A stretch of 11,307 bases of DNA, taken from NCBI GenBank assembly GCA_964600845.1, contig CAZRJW010000030.1, positions 1-11,307 of the forward strand. Reading direction: 5' to 3'. Below are positions 1-5,892 of this stretch, piece after piece. Below the pieces are notes generated by a model. It ran no database searches. It saw only the letters and a list, made by a program, of their open reading frames with translations, and was not told the origin of the DNA. The translations under genes and the position numbers were made by a program. Every line of letters begins with the position of its first letter. The stretch's first letter is position 1. The DNA is from JAGOTP01 sp964600845. GTDB taxonomy: Bacteria; Patescibacteriota; Patescibacteriia; 2-12-FULL-60-25.

Positions 1-35
1 CGCTGCTTGTCAGCACCGTCCTCGCCGGTTTCTGC

Positions 36-45
36 GAGGGGAGGA
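36..45 (+). promoter_or_regulatory. Shine-Dalgarno of the island 1 lipoprotein gene
   Basis: A purine-rich GAGGGGAGGA lies 7 nt before the GTG at 53 and is a strong match to the anti-Shine-Dalgarno consensus. It fixes the GTG as the start. It also contrasts with the native genes HU, the aldehyde dehydrogenase and the ThDP enzyme, which have no such sequence. No promoter is apparent in bases 1-35. Confidence 0.75.
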
Positions 46-52
46 TATTCTC

Positions 53-721
53 GTGAAGAATCGATTGATTCGTTCGCTCGTCTCGTCGGTCGTCGCCTTC
101 TTCATGGCGCTCGTCTTCGGCGGGTGCATCGTGACTCCCATCAACCCGCAGAGGGCCTTCGGTGGTGCCTGGGGGCTCAGCGGTGGGTGGCAGCGTCCCG
201 GGGTCAACCTGGGCAACTACGCCAACACGCTGGTCGTCCAGCCGGCGTACACTCAGCCCGGTACGGTCGTGGGAAACCCGGCCGCGACCGTCGGTGCGCA
301 GCAGGCCTCGTCCAACTACGCGGCCGCAGCGATCGCCGGCGGTCAGCAAACGGGGCCGTACATCGTCGGCGCCCACCCGACGAACCCGTTCGGCATCAGC
401 CAGCAGGTCCCGCTCCCGGGGACCTTGCGCATGCAGACCGGCTGCGCGGGCGGCACCTGGTTCGTCCCGTCCACCGGGACCTGCTCCTCGACGGCCTGGA
501 TCCCGGGCGTCGAAACCGTCTGGGTCCCCAACGGTGGGGTCGCCAACGTCCAGGCCAACCAGCTGGGCCCGGCCGGCGGCGTTCAGGGGGTCCCCGGCGC
601 GACCATGCCGATGGTCCCCGGCGGCGGCGTCCAGGGCTTCAACAACGGCTGGGGCGGTCCCGGCTTCCAGGGCGGCTTCAACCAGCCCATCATCCAGGAC
701 CCTTTCTTCGGCGGCTGGTGA
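53..721 (+). CDS. putative secreted Gly/Asn/Gln-rich lipoprotein, unknown function
   Basis: This 222-residue protein belongs to no family I recognise. It starts with GTG behind a strong Shine-Dalgarno sequence. The N-terminus has basic residues (K2, R4, R7), then a hydrophobic core (about residues 9-22) ending in VFGGC, so Cys25 is a plausible lipidation site. Phe at -3 is less usual than Leu. The mature part is low in charge and rich in Gly, Asn, Gln, Pro and Val. It contains a Cys pair (C131, C144) that could form a disulfide, and a Gly-rich tail that ends in FFGGW. Codons end almost always in C or G, far more than in proS next to it, which suggests transfer from a GC-rich donor. Other long frames here are by-products of the high GC. 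A surface or envelope role is likely; any specific function would be a guess. Confidence 0.75.
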   Translation: MKNRLIRSLVSSVVAFFMALVFGGCIVTPINPQRAFGGAWGLSGGWQRPGVNLGNYANTLVVQPAYTQPGTVVGNPAATVGAQQASSNYAAAAIAGGQQTGPYIVGAHPTNPFGISQQVPLPGTLRMQTGCAGGTWFVPSTGTCSSTAWIPGVETVWVPNGGVANVQANQLGPAGGVQGVPGATMPMVPGGGVQGFNNGWGGPGFQGGFNQPIIQDPFFGGW

Positions 722-759
722 TCCTCCCAGCAGCTTCTTCCTTCGTCTCATAGTCTCGA

Positions 760-827
760 GACACGCGCCCGTATGCGTCGATACCAGTCCCCTCGGGGAC
801 GCTGGATCGCGCATGCGGGCGTTCGTC
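760..827 (+). repeat. long imperfect hairpin closing island 1 (attC-like fold)
   Basis: The arms fold back across about 68 nt. CGCCCG (766-771) pairs with CGGGCG (816-821). The stem continues through 772-777 with 810-815, then GAT (780-782) with ATC (806-808) around a small bulge, and CCA (784-786) with TGG (803-805). A terminal GTCCC/GGGAC helix (787-791 with 796-800) closes on a 4-nt loop. Beyond an internal loop, GAC (760-762) can pair with GTC (825-827). The element begins 38 nt after the lipoprotein stop codon and no good U-tract follows. It could be a recombination site that folds as single-stranded DNA, or an unusual terminator. Confidence 0.7.
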
Positions 828-841
828 ATTTCAAAGGACTT
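814..841 (+). repeat. shared 28-nt boundary motif, copy 1
   Basis: The motif runs TGCGGGCGTTCGTC followed by ATTTCAAAGGACTT. It matches positions 8083-8110 at 23 of 28 bases, and all five differences are transitions. It covers the 3' arm of the hairpin at 760-827 plus about 20 nt beyond it. The GC-rich composition ends here and the native proS upstream region begins. Confidence 0.75.
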
Positions 842-880
842 CCCATCCGACCTGTCTCCCGCTACTCTACGAGGGCTTAT

Positions 881-2152
881 ATGCGTTACTCCCAATTGTT
901 TTCAAAGACTCAAAAGAACGTCTCGCAAGACAGCGAGTCGATCAATGCCAAGCTCCTGATTCAGGGCGGCTTTGTCGATCAAGAGATGGCCGGTGTCTAC
1001 ACCTGGCTTCCACTCGGTCTCCGCACCCTGCGCAAGGTCGAACAAATCGTCCGCGAAGAAATGGACGCTCTTGGTGCCCAAGAAATTTTCATGCCGTCTT
1101 TGCAGCCAAAAGAATATTGGCTCGCGACCAAGCGTTGGGAGGGCGTTGATATTTTGTTCAAGCTCAAATCGCAGACAGACAAAGAGTACGCCCTTGGCTG
1201 TACCCACGAAGAAGTCGTGACGCCGCTCGCCCAAAAGTTCGCCCAATCGTATAAGGAGTTTCCGTTTGCGACCTACCAGATCAATACAAAATTCCGCGAT
1301 GAGCTTCGCGCCAAATCTGGTGTCTTGCGTGGACGTGAGTTCCGCATGAAGGACATGTATAGCTTCCACACGACCCAAGAGAGTCTGACAGAGTTCTACA
1401 ACCGTGCCCTCGAGGCCTACGTGAAGGCATACAAGCGCTGCGGCTTAGCCGTGAAGGTTGTTCAGGCTAGCGGAGGTATCTTTACAGAAAATGCCTCACA
1501 CGAATTCCAGGCCCTGACAGATGCGGGTGAAGATGTGCTGATCGCCTGTGAGAAATGTGAATTTGGCCAGAACAGCGAAGTCGCGACATTGAAGGTAGGG
1601 GAGACCTGTCCAAAGTGTGGAGGACCACTGGCCCAGATGAAAGGTGTAGAAGTTGGAAATATCTTCGACCTTGGCACGAAATACACGGACGCCTTCGGTT
1701 TCGACTTCATGAACGACAAGGGTGAAAAACAACGCGTCCTTATGGGTTGCTATGGTATCGGTACGAGTCGTCTCGTCGGTGCCATCGTCGAGGCGCACCA
1801 CGATGACAAAGGAATCGTCTGGCCAACATCGGTCGCCCCATTCCACGTTTCCCTCGTCACGCTTCGTTCAAGAGACGAGGCTGTCCAAGCTCAGATTGAA
1901 TCTGCCGCCAAAGATCTCTACGAAGGTCTCGCCGCCGCCGGAATCGAAGTTTTGTGGGACGATCGCCCCGACACCTCTCCTGGTGAAAAATTCGCCAACA
2001 GCGACCTCATCGGTCTCCCTCTCCGCCTCGTTCTCTCCGAACGCATGCTGAAGGAGCAGTCCGTAGAATGGAAAGCACGAGCTTCCACAGAAGCTCAAAC
2101 CGTCCCCCTGAGCGACGTCCTCTCCCGCGCAAAGGAATATCTTCGCCAATAA
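881..2152 (+). CDS. proS: prolyl-tRNA synthetase, short form without editing domain
   Basis: Class II synthetase of 423 residues that charges tRNA-Pro with proline in the cytoplasm. Motif 2 is visible as FRDELRAKSGVLRGREFRMKD (about 138-158, split here only by its core RGREFRMKD), and motif 3 as MGCYGIGTSRLVGA (288-301). A four-Cys zinc-ribbon-like insert (C223, C226, C243, C246) lies between them. The HGTP anticodon-binding domain covers about 320-423. The roughly 180-residue INS editing domain of typical bacterial ProRS is missing between motifs 2 and 3, so correction of Ala-tRNA-Pro would need a separate protein. The start is placed at ATG 881, which has GAGGG 5 nt upstream and begins MRYSQLFSKT. 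An in-frame ATG at 773 would add 36 residues encoded by the island hairpin and is rejected. The gene lies directly downstream of GC-rich island 1. Confidence 0.95.
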   Translation: MRYSQLFSKTQKNVSQDSESINAKLLIQGGFVDQEMAGVYTWLPLGLRTLRKVEQIVREEMDALGAQEIFMPSLQPKEYWLATKRWEGVDILFKLKSQTDKEYALGCTHEEVVTPLAQKFAQSYKEFPFATYQINTKFRDELRAKSGVLRGREFRMKDMYSFHTTQESLTEFYNRALEAYVKAYKRCGLAVKVVQASGGIFTENASHEFQALTDAGEDVLIACEKCEFGQNSEVATLKVGETCPKCGGPLAQMKGVEVGNIFDLGTKYTDAFGFDFMNDKGEKQRVLMGCYGIGTSRLVGAIVEAHHDDKGIVWPTSVAPFHVSLVTLRSRDEAVQAQIESAAKDLYEGLAAAGIEVLWDDRPDTSPGEKFANSDLIGLPLRLVLSERMLKEQSVEWKARASTEAQTVPLSDVLSRAKEYLRQ

Positions 2153-2157
2153 GCGAA

Positions 2158-2261
2158 GAGGGCTACCACCCTGAACGAACGGCAACTGTCTGAGCGAAAC
2201 GATAAAACAAACGGATTGATATGCGCGCGAGTTTTGCCGCGAGTGAAGGGTGGTAGCTCTC
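2158..2261 (+). repeat. 104-nt foldback element after proS
   Basis: The 15-nt outer arms GAGGGCTACCACCCT (2158-2172) and AGGGTGGTAGCTCTC (2247-2261) pair with one mismatch. Inside, CGGCAA (2180-2185) pairs with TTGCCG (2234-2239). The 7x7 internal loop between the stems (GAACGAA / CGAGTGA) can form two tandem G-A pairs on either side of A-T and C-G pairs, so the fold is nearly continuous. The CCCTGA...GA AGGG edges recall REP-like intergenic palindromes seen in many environmental bacteria. It starts 6 nt after the proS stop. It may shape the 3' end of the proS mRNA or be a dispersed repeat; no U-tract follows directly. Confidence 0.7.
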
Positions 2262-2290
2262 GAAGCGCGCGCGAAATAACCCTGAATACC

Positions 2291-2316
2291 AAAAGAGAGC
2301 CACGTGGCTCTCTTTT
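2291..2316. terminator. bidirectional rho-independent terminator between proS and HU
   Basis: A perfect 26-nt palindrome has the stem GAGAGCCAC/GTGGCTCTC flanked by AAAA on the left and TTTT on the right. On either strand the RNA gives a GC-rich hairpin followed by a U-run. It lies between the convergent proS (+) and HU (-) genes, 18 nt beyond the HU stop, and can serve both. Confidence 0.9.
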
Positions 2317-2334
2317 GTCCTTCCAAGGATCTTC

Positions 2335-2652
2335 TTAGACCGCTGGGTTGTTCTGACTCATGCCCTTCAACGCATCCTTCAAACCTTTACCGGCTTTGAA
2401 CTTTGGAACCGTGACCGCTGGGATCTGAATCTTTTCCTGAGGAGACTGTGGGTTCACACCGGTGCGTGGTTTGCGGTTCTTCGAGAGGAAAGCGCCGAAT
2501 CCAGCAATGGTGACTTCACCGCTTGCCTGCAAGGTCGTGGTGACAATGTCGACGAAGGCTTCGATCATGTCTTCCGCTTGCTTCTTGGTGACGCCGACTT
2601 TTTCGGAGATACGGTGAGCAAGCTCGTTCTTATTGACCTTAAGGGTGTCCAT
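2335..2652 (-). CDS. hup: HU/IHF-family nucleoid DNA-binding protein
   Basis: A 105-residue histone-like protein that bends and compacts DNA as a dimer. Family features are clear: an N-terminal NKNELAHRISEKVGVTKKQA helix pair, then GFGAF at about residues 52-56, the DNA-gripping arm with KNRKPRTGVNPQSP, and the closing PKFKAGKGLKDALKG. The C-terminal tail (MSQNNPAV) extends about 10 residues past the usual end. The start is ATG 2652 (MDTLKVNKNEL). An upstream ATG at 2715 would add 21 residues not typical of the family. Bases just before the chosen start read TCCTCCCCT, with no Shine-Dalgarno sequence. It lies 74 nt downstream of the RNase Y stop on the same strand and is followed by the bidirectional terminator. 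Confidence 0.95.
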   Translation of the reverse strand: MDTLKVNKNELAHRISEKVGVTKKQAEDMIEAFVDIVTTTLQASGEVTIAGFGAFLSKNRKPRTGVNPQSPQEKIQIPAVTVPKFKAGKGLKDALKGMSQNNPAV

Positions 2653-2726
2653 AGGGGAGGAAAAGAGTGAAGAATTACTTGTGCACAGGATACATTTTTC
2701 GCTGAAACTAGGCAAGAAGGGCGAGC

Positions 2727-4265
2727 TTAGCGAGCGTATTCAATGATGCGGGTCTCGCGGATGAGGGTCACCCGGACTTCGCCTGGGTGTTTCAGTTCCG
2801 CTTCAATCGTCGTCGCGATCTTCTTGGCGAGCTCGTAGGCGGCCATGTCGGTGATGACTTGTGGATTTACGAAGACACGGATTTCACGACCTGCTTGAAT
2901 GGCATAGGCTTTTTCAACGCCTTCAAAACGGGTAGCGGTATTCTCAAGATCCTCCAAGCGCTTCACGTAGAGCTCGAGGTTGTCCTTACGAGCGCCAGGA
3001 CGGGCGCCAGAGATGGCATCAGCCGCTTTTACGATAATCGCTTCAAGGGTCTTTGGTTTATCTTCATGGTGACCAATGGACTGGTAGCAGATCTCTTCTG
3101 GGAAGCCGAACTTCTTCAAAATGCGGTAGCCAAGCTCTGGGTGACTGCCCTGCATATCGTGGTCGACGGCTTTTCCGACATCGTGGAGCAGACCACCTTT
3201 GCGGCAGACCATCACGTCCGCACCGAGCTCTTCAGCAAGGATGGCGGAGATGTTCGCGACTTCCATCGAGTGCATGAGCGCGTTTTGGCCATAGCTGGTG
3301 CGGTAGCGGAGACGTCCCAGAATCTGGATCAGCTTAGCATCGATCCCCGCCATCGGAATGCCGAGCTCGAACAAGGCGTTTTCACCCGCTTTGCGGATAT
3401 CGATCGCGAGGTCGCGCTTAGCTTCTTCAACCGTTTCTTCGATGCGGCTCGGTTGAATGCGTCCATCAGCAACCAGTTTCTCAAGGGCACGTTTCGCAAT
3501 CTGGCGGCGGATCGGGGAGAAGCCCGAGATCGTGACCATGCCTGGCGTATCGTCAACGATGAATTCACAGCCCGTGAGCAGCTCAAGCGCTTTGATGTTA
3601 CGGCCTTCGCGACCGATGATACGGCCCTTCATTTCATCGTTTGGCAGCTCAACATAGGTCGTGGTCGTTTCGGCAACCTGAGACGACGCCTGACGCTGGA
3701 TCGAGAGCGCGATGATGTTCTTCGCCTTCTGATCGATTTCATCGGACGTCATTTCTTCGACTTTGCGCAACCGACTGACGAGTACCTCTTGCTGATCATC
3801 CTCGATCTTCTTCAGAAGGCGTTCAAGTGCCTGGTCTTTGCTCATGCCAGCCGTCTTTTCAAGGACTTCCGCTGCTTGTGTGCGCAGCACTTCAACTTCT
3901 TTGCGCGACTCTTCCGTTTGAGCCTTCAATTTCTCGAATTCTTGTTTCGAGGTATCGAGATCGAGCAGTTTGCGGCTGAACGCTTCTTCGCGTTCGATCA
4001 AACTGGTTTGCTCTTTCTTTAACACCTCAAGCGTACGCTTCTCTTCGAGGCGTGCGTCTTCCAAGATCTTAATCGCTTTTTCCTTCGCACGCTGCAGGAC
4101 CTCCTGCTCTTTCGCCTCTGCTTGTTTTAACCGCTGATCAACGTCTACCTGCTCTTTTTCGCGCAGCCGTTTGGCCCATTCACGAGCTAAGAGAATGCCC
4201 GCAGTGACGCCAATCGCCACGCCGATAATGATACTGAGAAAGGGGTAAAGGGTCTTCCAAGGCAT
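2727..4265 (-). CDS. rny: ribonuclease Y, membrane-anchored endoribonuclease
   Basis: A 512-residue protein of normal family length that starts mRNA decay by endonucleolytic cleavage at the inner face of the membrane. Domains in order: one N-terminal transmembrane segment (about 6-27, FLSIIIGVAIGVTAGILLA); a long charged coiled coil (about 30-190) with many Glu, Lys and Gln; a KH RNA-binding domain with GRIIGREGRNI (214-224); and an HD phosphohydrolase domain with LLHDVGKAVDHD (359-370, metal-binding H361 and D362) and a GHHED motif (398-402). The end TLIRETRIIEYAR is typical. The ATG at 4265 is preceded by a 6-bp GC hairpin (4271-4287) that overlaps the place for a ribosome binding site. HU follows on the same strand. 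No sign of damage. Confidence 0.97.
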   Translation of the reverse strand: MPWKTLYPFLSIIIGVAIGVTAGILLAREWAKRLREKEQVDVDQRLKQAEAKEQEVLQRAKEKAIKILEDARLEEKRTLEVLKKEQTSLIEREEAFSRKLLDLDTSKQEFEKLKAQTEESRKEVEVLRTQAAEVLEKTAGMSKDQALERLLKKIEDDQQEVLVSRLRKVEEMTSDEIDQKAKNIIALSIQRQASSQVAETTTTYVELPNDEMKGRIIGREGRNIKALELLTGCEFIVDDTPGMVTISGFSPIRRQIAKRALEKLVADGRIQPSRIEETVEEAKRDLAIDIRKAGENALFELGIPMAGIDAKLIQILGRLRYRTSYGQNALMHSMEVANISAILAEELGADVMVCRKGGLLHDVGKAVDHDMQGSHPELGYRILKKFGFPEEICYQSIGHHEDKPKTLEAIIVKAADAISGARPGARKDNLELYVKRLEDLENTATRFEGVEKAYAIQAGREIRVFVNPQVITDMAAYELAKKIATTIEAELKHPGEVRVTLIRETRIIEYAR

Positions 4266-4270
4266 ATCAA

Positions 4271-4287
4271 CCCCCGTACATCGGGGG
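4271..4287 (-). promoter_or_regulatory. hairpin in the RNase Y leader covering the ribosome binding region
   Basis: CCCCCG and CGGGGG form a perfect 6-bp stem with a 5-nt loop. In the mRNA the GGGGG arm lies only 5 nt before the ATG and is the sole purine-rich stretch available as a Shine-Dalgarno sequence, so the hairpin would hide it. Autoregulation of RNase Y through its leader is known in some bacteria; its relevance here is inference. Confidence 0.5.
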
Positions 4288-4296
4288 ATCTAACAA

Positions 4297-4302
4297 ATTG
4301 TA
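4297..4302 (-). promoter_or_regulatory. rny: possible -10 box for RNase Y
   Basis: TACAAT on the minus strand matches TATAAT at 5 of 6 positions. It sits 31 nt before the start codon, so the mRNA would begin just ahead of the 4271-4287 hairpin. There is no recognisable -35 at 16-18 nt upstream, so the call is weak. Confidence 0.25.
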
Positions 4303-4312
4303 ATAAATCGAT

Positions 4313-4339
4313 GGGATCTTCCAGCGCCCGGAAGATACC
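4313..4339. other. stem-loop between the aldehyde dehydrogenase and RNase Y genes
   Basis: ATCTTCC (4316-4322) and GGAAGAT (4330-4336) form a 7-bp stem with a 7-nt GC-rich loop, extended by two pairs beyond one mismatch. It lies 44 nt past the aldehyde dehydrogenase stop. On the minus strand only a weak T-rich stretch (ATCGATTTATTA) follows, so it may be a weak terminator. Confidence 0.4.
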
Positions 4340-4383
4340 ATAATCGTTGAAATTTGTGAATATTTAGCGGTTTTTATTGGATT

Positions 4384-5748
4384 TTACCGAATCCAGACCG
4401 TCTTCACGTTCATGAACTCATAGAGACCCCAAGAAGACAGCTCACGGCCATAGCCGGAAACGCCTGTTCCACCAAAGGGGAGACGTGGATCCGATTTGAC
4501 CATGCCGTTCACGAACACGCAGCCAGCTCGAATTTGAGGTGCGAGCTGTTTGGCGAGCTCTGTATCGGCCGTCCAAAGAGAGGAGCCGAGGCCGAAGCGG
4601 TTATCGTTGGCAATGCGGATCGCATCTTCCGTGTCTTTGGCACGGATGACGATCGCGACTGGGCCAAACAACTCTTCTTCGTAGGCGGGCATGCCTGGTT
4701 TGACCTCTGCCAGAATGGTTGGGGCGTAGAAAAAGCCCTTCGTTCCGATGCGGGTGCCACCGGTGACGAGGCGCGCTCCCTTGGCGACGGAGTCGGCGAC
4801 CTGTTTGTCGATTTCTTGAAGCCCTGCTTCGCTCACAAGGGGACCGATCGTGGTCTTTGGGTCGAGCGGATCGCCGATGACGGAGGCTTCCACCTGTTGC
4901 TTGAAGAGCTCGAGGAACTGGTCATAGATCGCGTCTACCAAAATGAAGCGCTTGGCGGCGATGCAGCTCTGGCCGTTATTTTGGAGACGCGCTTTGGCGC
5001 CCATCGTGGCCGCGTAGGCGAGATCTGCATCGGCCAGCACGATGAACGGATCGCTACCCCCGAGTTCGAGAACCGTTTTCTTGATGAGTGATCCTGCGAG
5101 CGCAGCGACTTTGCTCCCAGCAAGTTCACTTCCAGTCAGTGCGACGCCTTGAACCGCTGGATGACGGATGACCTGTTCCACTTTAGACGAACCGATCGCC
5201 AGATTCTGGAAGACTCCTTCTGGAAAACCCGCTTCAAGGAATAGCTTTTCAAACGCAACCGCGCACTGAGGGACGCTCGACGCATGTTTCAAGACCCCTA
5301 CGTTCCCTGCAGCGAGTGCCGGTGCAGCGAAGCGCATCACTTGCCAATACGGGAAATTCCAAGGCATCACGGCCAGCACGACCCCGATCGGATCGAAGCG
5401 GACGAAGCTTTCCGAGGCGTCACTCTTCACGCTTTGGGGCGCGAGAATGTTCGACACTTGTTCTGCATAGTAATCGCAAGCGAGACCACATTTTTCAACT
5501 TCAGCAATGGCTTGAGTGATCGGCTTACCCATTTCCAAACTCGCGATTTTTCCAAGCTCTGGCGCACGTTCACGAAACAATTCGCCTAAGCGCTTCATGG
5601 GCGCGAGACGTACTTCGAGCGGTGTCTGACTCCAGATCTTGTACGCAGCCTCGGCCAACGCAAGTTTGGCTGCGAGCTGCTCCTCAGTTAGCTCAGGAAA
5701 AGTTCCTAATACTTCTTCCGTCGCTGGATTTATTGAGGTGAGTGCCAT
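4384..5748 (-). CDS. NAD(P)-dependent aldehyde dehydrogenase, succinate-semialdehyde type (Sad/GabD-like)
   Basis: A 454-residue complete aldehyde dehydrogenase that oxidises an aldehyde to the acid with NAD(P)+. Catalytic features are all present: oxyanion Asn131 in MPWNFP, cofactor-binding Lys154 in LKHA, general base Glu228 in VLELGGSDPF, nucleophile Cys262 in NNGQSCIAAKRF, and EELFGP (358-363). The sequence closely recalls the E. coli Sad/YneI group, which acts on succinate semialdehyde; note ELGGSDPF, the FGG...SGYGREL segment and the NVKTVW end. The start MALTSINPATEE fits the family. The ATG has no Shine-Dalgarno sequence (ACCTTTTAT precedes it) and lies 9 nt from a 118-nt inverted-repeat element. 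The ThDP-dependent enzyme gene lies just upstream on the same strand, suggesting a two-step pathway. Substrate choice is inferred. Confidence 0.9.
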   Translation of the reverse strand: MALTSINPATEEVLGTFPELTEEQLAAKLALAEAAYKIWSQTPLEVRLAPMKRLGELFRERAPELGKIASLEMGKPITQAIAEVEKCGLACDYYAEQVSNILAPQSVKSDASESFVRFDPIGVVLAVMPWNFPYWQVMRFAAPALAAGNVGVLKHASSVPQCAVAFEKLFLEAGFPEGVFQNLAIGSSKVEQVIRHPAVQGVALTGSELAGSKVAALAGSLIKKTVLELGGSDPFIVLADADLAYAATMGAKARLQNNGQSCIAAKRFILVDAIYDQFLELFKQQVEASVIGDPLDPKTTIGPLVSEAGLQEIDKQVADSVAKGARLVTGGTRIGTKGFFYAPTILAEVKPGMPAYEEELFGPVAIVIRAKDTEDAIRIANDNRFGLGSSLWTADTELAKQLAPQIRAGCVFVNGMVKSDPRLPFGGTGVSGYGRELSSWGLYEFMNVKTVWIR

Positions 5749-5757
5749 ATAAAAGGT

Positions 5758-5875
5758 GTTTGTTTGAAATAGTGTTCTCGTAAGGGGCTTTGACCAAGTG
5801 ACGACTTGGGCAACGGAGCCTGAGCTTCAGCAGAAGAGCAGGCGTACCCTGGAGAGAGCACTATTTCAAACAAAC
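5758..5875. repeat. 118-nt inverted-repeat element with internal three-way-junction fold
   Basis: The outer 22-nt arms (5758-5779 and 5854-5875) are complementary apart from one T-G wobble and include the perfect 17-mer GTTTGTTTGAAATAGTG. Across a GTA/GGA internal loop the stem continues as AGGG/CCCT (5783-5786 with 5847-5850). Inside are two hairpins: GCTTTG-A-CCAAGT with a GACG loop (5787-5819), and CTG-AG-CTTC with an AGCA loop (5820-5841), the latter holding tandem A-G pairs. The element fills nearly all of the gap between the ThDP enzyme and aldehyde dehydrogenase genes and ends 9 nt before the latter's ATG. No target-site duplication is visible. It could be a MITE-like repeat or a structured RNA leader. 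Confidence 0.75.
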
Positions 5876-5892
5876 TCAATAGATAAAACGAA

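Noticed and set aside
773..880. Earlier proS start adding 36 residues
   Set aside because: The extra part is encoded by the hairpin and boundary motif of island 1 and is unlike ProRS. ATG 881 has a good upstream GAGGG.
7..959. Two further long plus-strand frames (7-753 and 162-959) over island 1
   Set aside because: They overlap the lipoprotein frame, have Arg/Pro/Ser-rich composition typical of shifted GC-rich codons, and lack a ribosome binding site. The frame at 53-721 has the signal peptide and Shine-Dalgarno sequence.
2247..2261. AGGGTGGTAGC resembling the T-box antiterminator sequence
   Set aside because: The match breaks where ACC should follow, the element is the arm of a foldback after proS, and no plus-strand gene lies downstream before the terminator.
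2787..4022. A 411-codon open frame antisense to RNase Y
   Set aside because: RNase Y is unmistakable on the other strand. The antisense product has no recognisable motif and is a codon-bias shadow.
5780..5853. The interior of the 118-nt element as a hammerhead ribozyme, TPP riboswitch or tRNA
   Set aside because: It lacks the CUGAUGA and GAAA core, lacks the TPP riboswitch CUGAGA/GGGAA pair in order, and has neither tRNA arm lengths nor a CCA end.
5854..5892. Rho-independent terminator after the ThDP enzyme gene
   Set aside because: The long inverted repeat is not followed by a U-run on either strand.
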